Origin: Lachnocurva sp029100405
GTDB lineage: Bacteria; Bacillota; Clostridia; Lachnospirales; Lachnospiraceae
Length of the DNA: 64,000 nt
Direction: 5' to 3'
Assembly: GCA_046263755.1 (NCBI GenBank)
Contig: JBJYZC010000014.1
Coordinates: 23,696-87,695, forward strand
Positions 15,209-22,292 of the stretch are shown in pieces. The notes below the pieces were generated by a model. That model was not told where the DNA came from. It saw only the letters and a list, made by a program, of their open reading frames with translations, and did not search any database. Each line of letters begins with the position of its first letter. Position 1 is the stretch's first letter. The position numbers and the translations under genes are program-made.

Positions 15209-15841
15209 TTAATAAAACCTCCTGCTCTTGTGGAGTTCGATCAGTTCCGAGTCCCTGCTCCTGCGATGCACGTAGTAAAACTCCCTGCACTTCTGCGTTG
15301 ATAGGTGACGGTGTGCATTGGCGATCGGATCATAGGACCCTTTTGCATAGCGCTTCCCGATCTCCGTCAGCTTCCTTTCGTCGTAATTGCTTTCAAGGAA
15401 GATGTAGTCGAGCGGGAGATCCACCGGCATGTTCACTTCATTGCTGTCCGTCATGTACAGAACGTTCAGCCCGTCCTGCTGGATGATGTAGCCGGTGACC
15501 GGGATGTCGTGATGCCCGTCGAAGGGAAAGATGTGTCTGCCCTTCGGCAGGTCAAACGGCATGGTTCCGATCACCTTGTCTACGTCATACCGGTAAGCGA
15601 CGTCAGCGTTTCCGTACACTTTGATCCTCGGGAACTCTCTCCTGATGCTCTCCAGTGTTGACGGCTTCACGTGGTCGCTGTGTGCGTGGGTGATAAGAAG
15701 GGTGTCGACCTGATACAGGTCTTCCTTCATCTCTGTAAACCCCACTCCGCAGTCGACCATGATGCCGCCGATCCTGACCGCGTTGCCGGACGACCCGGAC
15801 GCGATCACGTGATAATCAAGCTTCTGCTTCTGTATCTCCAT
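15209..15841 (-). CDS. Metallo-beta-lactamase-fold hydrolase
   Basis: 210 residues with ASGSSGNAVRIGGIMVDCGVGF, the metal-binding LLITHAHSDHVKPS (HxHxDH), and MTDSNEVN and FLESNYDE later on. The opening SGSSGN is like that of the YycJ/WalJ exonuclease branch of the fold. Related folds in phages include Apyc1, which destroys the cyclic pyrimidine signals of Pycsar immunity, so nuclease or anti-defence roles are both possible. The ATG at 15841 lies inside the 3' end of the upstream gene; GAAGG precedes it. A late HRHLS may supply another metal ligand. Confidence 0.82.
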   Translation of the reverse strand: MEIQKQKLDYHVIASGSSGNAVRIGGIMVDCGVGFTEMKEDLYQVDTLLITHAHSDHVKPSTLESIRREFPRIKVYGNADVAYRYDVDKVIGTMPFDLPKGRHIFPFDGHHDIPVTGYIIQQDGLNVLYMTDSNEVNMPVDLPLDYIFLESNYDERKLTEIGKRYAKGSYDPIANAHRHLSTQKCREFYYVHRRSRDSELIELHKSRRFY

Positions 15842-16190
15842 CCTCATCCTTCTTGAAGTCAGGCTCGCCATAAGCCATGAGATGGAGGATGATCTCTGAT
15901 TCAGTCAGGGAGCGGAAGTCGCCATCTTCGGTCTCTCCGATGATGACCATGGGACCGCAGTACACATCAACGGGATCCCCGTCCTCGTCTCTGATGATGC
16001 GGTTCGGTTCCATTCCCAGAGCGATGCTGTTGTCATTGGTAATGACCGTCACATCTTCTGTGATCGGATTCGTGAACTCCATGATGCCGCCGACGAGCTT
16101 GCTCAGAACGTCAACGTCTGCCGGGATCAGATACACCCCTGCCTTCTCATGAGGCATGGCGATGATGACCTTGTATGCTTTGTTCTTCAT
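15816..16190 (-). CDS. DUF3846-like phage protein
   Basis: A 124-residue protein: MKNKAYKVIIAMPHEKAGVY, then DVDVLSKLVGGIMEFTNP, NDNSIALGMEPNRIIRDEDGDPVDVYCGPMVIIG. This order (a short strand, LQKLVGG-like segment, LPPNR-like segment, then a G-rich strand) is that of DUF3846. The C-terminus is acidic (KKDEDGDTEAEA). The ATG at 16190 follows AAAGGAAAG. It overlaps the metallo-hydrolase gene by 26 nt. Function is unknown. Confidence 0.75.
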   Translation of the reverse strand: MKNKAYKVIIAMPHEKAGVYLIPADVDVLSKLVGGIMEFTNPITEDVTVITNDNSIALGMEPNRIIRDEDGDPVDVYCGPMVIIGETEDGDFRSLTESEIILHLMAYGEPDFKKDEDGDTEAEA

Positions 16191-16324
16191 AACAATCTTT
16201 CCTTTCATTCTGCATCGTGGTATGATGCCTTTAGTGGTTGACGTTTCATATCCGGATGAACTTGCCGGTTGATCGGATATGAGGCGTCTTTCTTTTTACC
16301 CTCGCTGTTTCATTGATGATTATC

Positions 16325-16342
16325 TGTGCGATTGATGGCACA
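16325..16342. promoter_or_regulatory. Operator-like palindrome downstream of the cro-like gene
   Basis: TGTGCGATTGATGGCACA, with 5-bp arms TGTGC/GCACA around GATTGATG, sits right after the cro-like stop. It shares the 13-mer TGTGCGATTGATG with the switch operator at 16613-16631, so the same regulator probably binds both. Confidence 0.5.
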
Positions 16343-16543
16343 TCATTTGCAAAAAAAATAATCGTCAATGCGCTCAGTCGGGTACCTAGCTTTGAACTTC
16401 TGGAGAAATCCCGGGCCAGGTACGGAGTATCCATTGCGGACTCTCCACAGCTGTGTCCTGCTGACGCCCAGTTCTTTTGCGAACTGTGCATCTGTCATGT
16501 CTCCCTGAAGCTTCATCAGCTTTTCAACGTTGACGTTTGCCAT
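16343..16543 (-). CDS. Cro-like helix-turn-helix protein
   Basis: 66 residues with one helix-turn-helix, MTDAQFAKELGVSRTQLWRVRNG, and little else. This is typical of the early Cro-type regulator opposite a phage repressor. The ATG at 16543 is chosen over the one 6 nt upstream because GGAGG is then 7 nt away. It is the first gene of the long minus-strand early transcript and is divergent from the repressor gene at 16736, with three operator-like palindromes between them. Confidence 0.8.
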   Translation of the reverse strand: MANVNVEKLMKLQGDMTDAQFAKELGVSRTQLWRVRNGYSVPGPGFLQKFKARYPTERIDDYFFCK

Positions 16544-16579
16544 ATTCATTCCTCCTTCCTGCTTTATTTCGATAGAAGT

Positions 16580-16631
16580 GTGTTCTTGATGGAACACTTA
16601 TACACTATCACAGTTGTGCGATTGATGCAAC
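16580..16631 (-). promoter_or_regulatory. Early (minus-strand) promoter and operators O1, O2
   Basis: Proposed -35 TTGCAT (16625-16630) and a weaker -10 TAGTGT (16602-16607) with a 17-bp spacer. O2, GTTGTGCGATTGATGCAAC (16613-16631), overlaps the -35. O1, GTGTTCTTGATGGAACAC (16580-16597, perfect 6-bp arms), lies in the start region. Regulator binding at either would block the early transcript. Confidence 0.6.
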
Positions 16632-16657
16632 ATGTGGGGACAAAATCTGTGAAATTT

Positions 16658-16687
16658 GTTGCATCTATGGAACATGGATGGTATACT
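16658..16687 (+). promoter_or_regulatory. Repressor promoter with operator O3
   Basis: -35 TTGCAT (16659-16664), 17-bp spacer, -10 TATACT (16682-16687), reading into the repressor gene at 16736. O3, GTTGCATCTATGGAAC (16658-16673), overlaps the -35 and part of the spacer, which suggests autoregulation. Confidence 0.7.
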
Positions 16688-16735
16688 AAAGCTGTGTCAG
16701 AGAAATGACAACATTCGAAAGCAGGTGCCAAGGTT

Positions 16736-17086
16736 ATGAGTGAAACATTAGGAAGCGTTATTTCAAGAGTAAGAACGGAACGCGGTATGACTCAGCGGGA
16801 ACTTGCCAAGAAGGTCGAAGTCAGTAACTCCACTATCTCCCGGATAGAAAAGGACGACGGGATTCATCCAGATCCTCCGACCCTGAAAGCGATCGCTGAT
16901 GTGCTCAGCATTGATTACAACTATCTGCTTGCCCTGAATGGTCAGATCGACGATGACGCTGATATTCGAATGATCCAGCGTGGTGCAAAGAACCTTTCCC
17001 CAGAGCAACGGAAGAAAATGATGAACATGCTAAATATGATGTTTGACGACGTCTTTACAGAAGAGCATTCCGGAGGAGATACCTGA
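16736..17086 (+). CDS. XRE-family phage repressor-like regulator
   Basis: 116 residues. Residues 5-65 are a classical HTH_3 domain: LGSVISRVRTERGMTQRELAKKVEVSNSTISRIEKDDGIHPDPPTLKAIADVLSIDYNYLL. The tail is short and contains KNLSPEQRKKMMNMLNMMF, without a RecA-cleavable peptidase domain. De-repression would therefore need the ImmA-type peptidase encoded next, as in the ImmR/ImmA pair of ICEBs1. It is transcribed divergently from the cro-like gene and followed by the peptidase after 23 nt. Confidence 0.88.
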   Translation: MSETLGSVISRVRTERGMTQRELAKKVEVSNSTISRIEKDDGIHPDPPTLKAIADVLSIDYNYLLALNGQIDDDADIRMIQRGAKNLSPEQRKKMMNMLNMMFDDVFTEEHSGGDT

Positions 17087-17109
17087 GCATATATATAAGG
17101 AAAGAATAG

Positions 17110-18603
17110 GTGTTTTCAGATTATCAGAAGGCAGTCCATACTGCCATTGAAGTCCTTCAGGACTGTGAGATCGACTCCGTCCCCGTAGACCCGATGATCA
17201 TCGTCAACCAGAAAAGACGGACGATCCGATGTGAAGCATATTCCGTATACATGGAGAAGTACGGATGTACCCTCGAAGACGTGGAGGCTTTTGCAGATAG
17301 CGAGGACGGCGTCTGCTTTTATAAACCTTCCAGTGAAAAATATCTGATCCTCTATAATGATGTCGATCCGAAGAAACGGCTGCGTAAGAGATTTACCGTA
17401 GCGCACGAACTCGGGCATATCTTTCTGAAGCATCTCGAGAAATCTGGTACCAGTGTCATGCATCGGGGAGCACTGTCAGAGGAAGAATACAGGGCGTACG
17501 AACGGGAGGCTGACGTTTTTGCCAGGAATCTGCTGTCTCCTGCACCGCTGGCAGACAAGGTACTGGAGATCAGTCCAACAGGTTGGAAGAACAGAAACAT
17601 CGAAGTCGCTTTCTCAATTTCCAACCAGGCTGGTAATATGCGGATCAACTTTCTTTCCACAGATCTTCGTTCTTACAGCAGCCAGATGCTGGAATACGCA
17701 TCACGAATGAAGATGCAGTTCCGGAAGGTTTGCCTGACATGCGGATCAGAAGTTCCGTTCGAAAGCAAATACTGTGAACTCTGTGGCAGCACACGTTTCT
17801 CATACGAGAATTCATATACCCCGCTGCCACATGCCGTTCCGATGATAAAGAAAAGCGGTCGGATGAAGCGCTGCCCGAGATGCGGAAATACTGAGATTTC
17901 GCCAACAGCACGATATTGCAAAATCTGCGGCTTACCAATCAGGAATATCTGTTCAGGCATGAGCAAAATGCATATGAACAGATCCTACGCACGGTACTGT
18001 AGCGAATGTGGCGCACCAACCGTATATGGTTTGTCAATTGATTATAAGACTGCGAGGGAAGTTGAAATGAAATATGGTGATGGAGTAAATTTCGATCACA
18101 AAACAAACAGGGTAAAGATCTGCCCGAAATGTTTCAATACAGAATTTAGCGAGAATGCAGCATACTGCCGTATATGTGGGACTCATCTCTACAATCTCTG
18201 CATCGGTGATCCGGCGACTGACGGGTATCCCGATGATCCCGAAAGAGTCAACCAGCATGCAAATCCGTCAAATGCAAGATATTGTGAGATCTGCGGAAAG
18301 CCGACAGAATTCTTCGTCAAGGGCATTCTGCCGAAATATGAAGATTACCAGATGAAAGTGGCTGAAGATGAAGTGCAGATGGGGATCTGTGACAATGTCG
18401 ATGAAGCCCTGCAGGGTATGAGGAAAGACACAACCGTGGAGCCTGCTCCAACAGACGAGATGCCTTTTCCCGACCAGCCAGATGGTGAGGGCCAGTATAT
18501 AGCTGTTCCTGAAGATGCTGATTATGACGCTGCAGTTGCTGCCGGAGTTGATTTTCCAATCCAAGAAGATGACTCCAACGATGACGAATACCCGTTCAGC
18601 TGA
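17110..18603 (+). CDS. ImmA/IrrE-type metallopeptidase with a C-terminal zinc-ribbon array
   Basis: 497 residues. The N-terminal peptidase has FTVAHELGHIFLKHL (HExxH at 99-103) and AYEREADVFARNLLSP (third metal ligand). ImmA-type enzymes cleave the partner repressor encoded just upstream. Residues about 205-400 hold a series of Cys knuckles: CLTCG/YCELCG, RCPRCG/YCKICG, YCSECG, ICPKCF/YCRICG and YCEICG. This is much longer than ImmA (about 130-270 residues usual). The last 90 residues are acidic and probably disordered. The start is a GTG at 17110 after AAGGAAAG. The zinc ribbons may bind nucleic acid or a protein signal; that is inference. Confidence 0.87.
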   Translation: MFSDYQKAVHTAIEVLQDCEIDSVPVDPMIIVNQKRRTIRCEAYSVYMEKYGCTLEDVEAFADSEDGVCFYKPSSEKYLILYNDVDPKKRLRKRFTVAHELGHIFLKHLEKSGTSVMHRGALSEEEYRAYEREADVFARNLLSPAPLADKVLEISPTGWKNRNIEVAFSISNQAGNMRINFLSTDLRSYSSQMLEYASRMKMQFRKVCLTCGSEVPFESKYCELCGSTRFSYENSYTPLPHAVPMIKKSGRMKRCPRCGNTEISPTARYCKICGLPIRNICSGMSKMHMNRSYARYCSECGAPTVYGLSIDYKTAREVEMKYGDGVNFDHKTNRVKICPKCFNTEFSENAAYCRICGTHLYNLCIGDPATDGYPDDPERVNQHANPSNARYCEICGKPTEFFVKGILPKYEDYQMKVAEDEVQMGICDNVDEALQGMRKDTTVEPAPTDEMPFPDQPDGEGQYIAVPEDADYDAAVAAGVDFPIQEDDSNDDEYPFS

Positions 18604-18627
18604 GGTAGCCAGAGCTAACCTTGGAAG

Positions 18628-18813
18628 TAAAAAATCCCCGGGACCGAAATCCCAGGGCCTAAACGCAAAAAAGCCCCGGCAGCCGAGATGGAAAACAATC
18701 CACCACAGCTGACGAGGCTCTGATTTTATTGCTTATTTTAATTTGTGTTGTCTAACCGACAGGGCAAAAAAAATCCCCGGTGCCGCAGCGGAGAAATCGT
18801 CGCAGTACCGAGG
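18628..18813 (-). terminator. Cluster of minus-strand terminators with no gene upstream of them
   Basis: There are three hairpin plus U-run units on the minus strand. Arms 18650-18657/18636-18643 (CCCTGGGA with TCCCGGGG) are followed by ATTTTTT. A weaker GC hairpin at 18672-18686 is followed by TTTTTT. Arms 18802-18813/18775-18786 are followed by eight T. They would stop transcription coming from the right. No minus-strand gene ends here; the next 70 bp lead into the IS21 element, so their original gene or RNA is missing or unrecognised. Confidence 0.6.
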
Positions 18814-18875
18814 CATTATCTATGTTCATATGCTCATATCTTCATATGTACTTTAAAAATTTTTGCAGCCCAGAC

Positions 18876-18880
18876 CGAGC
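18876..18880. repeat. IS21 target duplication, left copy (CGAGC)
   Basis: CGAGC immediately precedes the left end of the IS21 element and is repeated directly at 22039-22043 after the right end. A 5-bp duplication is within the range known for IS21. Confidence 0.85.
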
Positions 18881-19073
18881 TGTTGATTTATAATGAAAAT
18901 TGACCCGGGTTTTACAAATAAACTTGACCCACCTGTAGGGACGGAAGGAGGAAGAACCCCACAGAAAAGAATTGCCGAACCTTGAAAATTTAATACTGTG
19001 AATTGACCCACCTTTGAAGCATTCGTTACAATCCTTTCATGCCGCATCGGCATAGAAAGGAGTTGAAAATGAG

Positions 19074-20615
19074 GTGAAAGATTTGCAAGACTGGGCAGCT
19101 GTACAGCGAGTGTATAAGCAGACCGGATCCATACGAGAGACCGCACGGATTCTGTCAATGGCCAGAAATACTGTCAGACGTCTGGTGAAGATGAACCAGG
19201 CACCAGAATACAGACGGGCCGTCTATCCATCCGTCCTGGATGCGTACAAGGAACAGATCCTGGATTGGATGATCGAGCCTTACTGCTTCAATGGTACGAG
19301 GATCTTCCGGGAGCTAAAGAAAAGAGGATATAAGGGAAGTATCGGTCCGATTTACTACTATCTCAGGAGAATTAATGAGGACATAGACGGACATATCAGC
19401 AGCAAGGCAACCGTCCGCATTGAAACCCCTCCAGGAGACCAGGCACAGTTCGACTGGAGTGAATACCAGATCAGTATTGGCGGTGTATACCGTACAGTGT
19501 ACTGTTTTGCCATGATTCTGGCCGCATCCCGGAAGAAGGCTGTCTGTTTTTCTCTGAAATCAGACGCAGACGCTATTTACGAAGCGATCCAGGAACTGTT
19601 CGAGGATCTTGGAGGCGTTACACTCGAGCTGCTGATTGATAATCCAAAAGCTCTCGTGATCGAAAACAGCCCCAAGTCTGAGGAGGAGATCCGTTATAAT
19701 CCTGAAGCCCTTCTCCTCGCCAGGCATCTTGGAACAGAACTTAATGCATGCCCATGCTACTGGCCACGTAAAAAAGGGAAAATAGAACGCCCTTTTAATT
19801 ACATCGAGCAACAGTTTGTTAAAGGGAATACATTTACAACGATGGAAGAACTGAACCGGCGCGGCAAACAGTTCGTCAATGAATGGTGCAGTGAGACACA
19901 CGGGACAACCCTCAGAATACCGAATGAACACTATCTGCAGGAAGAAAAGGCCATACTCCGGGAGCTTCCGAAGACAAGGTTTATGACGCATCAGTTGTCA
20001 AGCCGGAAGGTGAGTCCGGACAGCTTTGTACACATCAATACGAATAAGTACAGCGTGCCTGTCCGGTATGTAGACAAAACGGTTTTTTTCCGCCTTGTAT
20101 ACGGATTCCGTATCGAAATCTATGACAGAGATGGAGAAAAAATCCTTGCCCTGGAACAACAGTCCGGAAAGAATGGTGTCTATTCGAATCCTGAGCATTA
20201 TGAACCGATTGCCAGAAATGTCAGTACATCTATACCTCAAATCCGGCGGGATTTCACATCCAGGTTCAGTAATGGAAGCCGCTATCTGGAAGCCGCTTCC
20301 CGAAAGTTTGACCAGCCTACGCACCATGCACGAAGAATCATGGAACTGCAGGAGCTTTATGCGGATGACATCCTTGACAGGTTTATCGGAGCAGCCGTAT
20401 CTGAAGACAAGATGGACATAACATCGTTCCGTGCCATGCTCCGTGAGTACAATGATGGGATCCGGAAGCTTCCCGGGAAACCGGCAGAACAACCCCCAAC
20501 AGAACCCCCTGCGATAACAGCCGAAGCTGATGATGCTCTGGTCCGGGACTGCAGTTATTATGAAGAATACGTGGGAAAGGAGAACAGCCATAATGCAGAC
20601 AGCCGAACAGTCTGA
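19074..20615 (+). CDS. istA: IS21 transposase IstA
   Basis: A 513-residue DDE transposase. The N-terminal helix-turn-helix is VYKQTGSIRETARILSMARNTVRRLVK. The catalytic core has QAQFDWSEY (first Asp), ELLIDNPKALV (second Asp) and RKKGKIERPFNYIEQQF (Glu). A C-terminal beta-barrel-type segment follows, with VHINTNKYSVPVRYVDKTV. It starts at a GTG at 19074, 11 nt after AAGGAG. It overlaps istB by 23 nt, the usual coupled arrangement. It appears full length. Confidence 0.95.
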   Translation: MKDLQDWAAVQRVYKQTGSIRETARILSMARNTVRRLVKMNQAPEYRRAVYPSVLDAYKEQILDWMIEPYCFNGTRIFRELKKRGYKGSIGPIYYYLRRINEDIDGHISSKATVRIETPPGDQAQFDWSEYQISIGGVYRTVYCFAMILAASRKKAVCFSLKSDADAIYEAIQELFEDLGGVTLELLIDNPKALVIENSPKSEEEIRYNPEALLLARHLGTELNACPCYWPRKKGKIERPFNYIEQQFVKGNTFTTMEELNRRGKQFVNEWCSETHGTTLRIPNEHYLQEEKAILRELPKTRFMTHQLSSRKVSPDSFVHINTNKYSVPVRYVDKTVFFRLVYGFRIEIYDRDGEKILALEQQSGKNGVYSNPEHYEPIARNVSTSIPQIRRDFTSRFSNGSRYLEAASRKFDQPTHHARRIMELQELYADDILDRFIGAAVSEDKMDITSFRAMLREYNDGIRKLPGKPAEQPPTEPPAITAEADDALVRDCSYYEEYVGKENSHNADSRTV

Positions 20616-21375
20616 TGTATATATCCAGACAATGATGAAGCGTTTCCGGCTGAAAGACATGCGCGAACAATACGCTGATATCATTGGTGAGGCAGAAGAA
20701 ACCGGGATGAGCTACAGGGAGTTCCTGAGGCGTCTGTTATCCATCGAAGAAGAGGGAAAAAAGACACGCCGTATAGAGCTTCTTACCAGAAAAGCCCACT
20801 TTCGGGACTTGAAGTATCTGGAGGACATTGACTATTCCTTTAATCCAAACATAGATCAGGAGAAGATATCCGAACTTGGAAGACTGGCCTTTATCGATGC
20901 CAGTGAGAACATCATCATAATCGGCCCGCCGGGTGTTGGAAAAACAATGATTGCAACAGGAATCGGGCTTAAAGCATGCCATGCCGGCAAAAAAGTTCTG
21001 TTTGTCAACGCCAAGGACCTGATTGATCGGATGTATGAGGCAATGATCGCTGGGAATCTGAAAGAAACCCTGAAACAGATAGATGCTGTTGATCTGCTGA
21101 TCATTGATGAATTGTCCTACATCAGTATGGGTAAAGAAAGAGAGAGCCTTTTCTTCCAGATCATCCGTCAACGATATGAAAGAGGCTCCCTCATTATAAC
21201 GACCAACCTGCCGATTGGCAGATGGGACGAGCTATTTACCGGCAAGCTTGCGGCCACAGCGATTCTGGACCGCCTGCTGCACCACTGCCATGTTCTCAGT
21301 ATAACTGGTGACAGCTATCGTGTCAAAGGACCGAAAGGAGATAATACTGCAAAAACCACTGAAATTTCACCATAG
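20593..21375 (+). CDS. istB: IS21 helper ATPase IstB
   Basis: A 260-residue AAA+ ATPase that assembles on target DNA and directs IstA. Start MQTAEQSDVYIQTMMKRFRL at an ATG with AAAGGAG upstream. Walker A is IIIIGPPGVGKTMIA, Walker B is DLLIIDELSYISM, the sensor is LIITTNLPIGRWDELF and the C-terminal arginine motif region is ATAILDRLLHHCHVL. The frame overlaps istA. It appears intact. Confidence 0.95.
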   Translation: MQTAEQSDVYIQTMMKRFRLKDMREQYADIIGEAEETGMSYREFLRRLLSIEEEGKKTRRIELLTRKAHFRDLKYLEDIDYSFNPNIDQEKISELGRLAFIDASENIIIIGPPGVGKTMIATGIGLKACHAGKKVLFVNAKDLIDRMYEAMIAGNLKETLKQIDAVDLLIIDELSYISMGKERESLFFQIIRQRYERGSLIITTNLPIGRWDELFTGKLAATAILDRLLHHCHVLSITGDSYRVKGPKGDNTAKTTEISP

Positions 21376-21458
21376 ACTTCACCGGGAAGTACGGAACTGT
21401 CAGGATAAGGCTTACAAAGAGTATATAAGCCGTTTAAATAGATGAATAAGGAGTACAC

Positions 21459-21902
21459 ATGGGAAGACAACGGGTACCGGACAGCGCGATTCCGGGATTT
21501 ATAGACAAGTATAACAAGGAAGGGAAAAAAACGGCCTATGACTATCTGAGGTCAGAATTCGGCCTGAAATATCCGAATTGTATGAAACATCGTATTTTAA
21601 AGAATGGTTCTTACACATATGATGCAGACAAGGATATATTTCTGCCCAAACAGAGTGAAACTGGGGAGAACGTATTCATGAGTCTTGATGACCTTTGCTC
21701 TCCGATGAAAATGCAGCATGCCCAGCCTTCTATACAGGCAGAGACTGATAAAAGAGCAAATATGGAACAACTGGTGCACGAACTGATCAGCGACCGTCTG
21801 CTGGCCTTGAGCCGATATATAACTATGGATTCAGTCAGCAGAACCGTTATCATAGACAAGACTACCCTCATTCAGGAGGGATTTGAAATAGTAACCCACT
21901 GA
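21459..21902 (+). CDS. Accessory protein carried in the IS21 element, unknown (147 aa)
   Basis: It starts MGRQRVPDSAIPGFIDKYNK behind AAGGAG with 6-nt spacing. The first half (KKTAYDYLRSEFGLKYPNCMKHRILKNG) looks like a helical DNA-binding unit. The second half (MEQLVHELISDRLLALSRYITMDSVSRTVIIDKTTL) is helical with a short strand pair. It is enclosed by the element's inverted repeats, so it moves with istAB. A role as a transposition regulator or target-site factor is possible but unsupported by a motif. Confidence 0.75.
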   Translation: MGRQRVPDSAIPGFIDKYNKEGKKTAYDYLRSEFGLKYPNCMKHRILKNGSYTYDADKDIFLPKQSETGENVFMSLDDLCSPMKMQHAQPSIQAETDKRANMEQLVHELISDRLLALSRYITMDSVSRTVIIDKTTLIQEGFEIVTH

Positions 21903-22038
21903 TCAGGGCGGGTCAAAACATGATATAAATTTAAAGGTTTACAATCTGATCTGACCCACTATGTGGGTCAGGATCTTCACCTAAAGGGTGGGTCAGATTT
22001 CTTTATAAAAGTGGGTCAAATTTCCTTGACAATCAACA

Positions 22039-22043
22039 CGAGC
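22039..22043. repeat. IS21 target duplication, right copy (CGAGC)
   Basis: Direct copy of the five bases at 18876-18880, immediately after the right terminal repeat. Confidence 0.85.
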
Positions 22044-22292
22044 CGACGGAACAACTGTACGATTTGCAGTACGATTTTCGTACGACAGAAAGTACAATCC
22101 CCTCGCCCGTTCCAGAGCTGCACTGGGTATCCCTATCCAAGCCCCCTCCCCCTCGCACAGGTCACAAACTTCGCTAGGTGGGGGTGGGCGGGGATGAGAT
22201 GGTAGATCAGGCTATTTTTTTGCCCTCTAAGCTACAATTTTCAGATTGGAAAAAAGATACTTATTTGGGATTGAGGGGGTCCACTATACAGC
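22044..22292. other. Non-coding junction between phage/IS21 and the capsule locus
   Basis: No gene seen. It holds two direct copies of GTACGATTT (22057-22065, 22069-22077) followed by a TCGTACGA palindrome (22078-22085), then a C-rich tract and a G-rich tract, and a run of seven T near 22220. The GTACGATTT cluster resembles recombinase or regulator binding sites. No terminator with clear arms was found for the capsule transcript that ends at 22293. Confidence 0.4.

Larger units (their letters stand above)
18881..22038. mobile_element. IS21-family insertion sequence, complete (3158 bp)
   Basis: Bounded by imperfect terminal inverted repeats starting TGTTGATT (left 18881, right end complement at 22038). 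Each contains spaced TGACCC blocks, and the element is flanked by the direct repeat CGAGC. Several more TGACCCAC copies lie in both ends, as expected for the multiple transposase sites of this family. It carries istA, istB and an additional 147-residue gene, which makes it longer than the usual 2-2.5 kb. All frames are intact, so it may still move. It split a non-coding stretch at the phage-capsule border. Confidence 0.92.

Noticed and set aside
1..18603. Complete prophage
   Set aside because: Only one side is seen: no integrase, no att sites, and no head, tail or lysis genes beyond the portal within the window.
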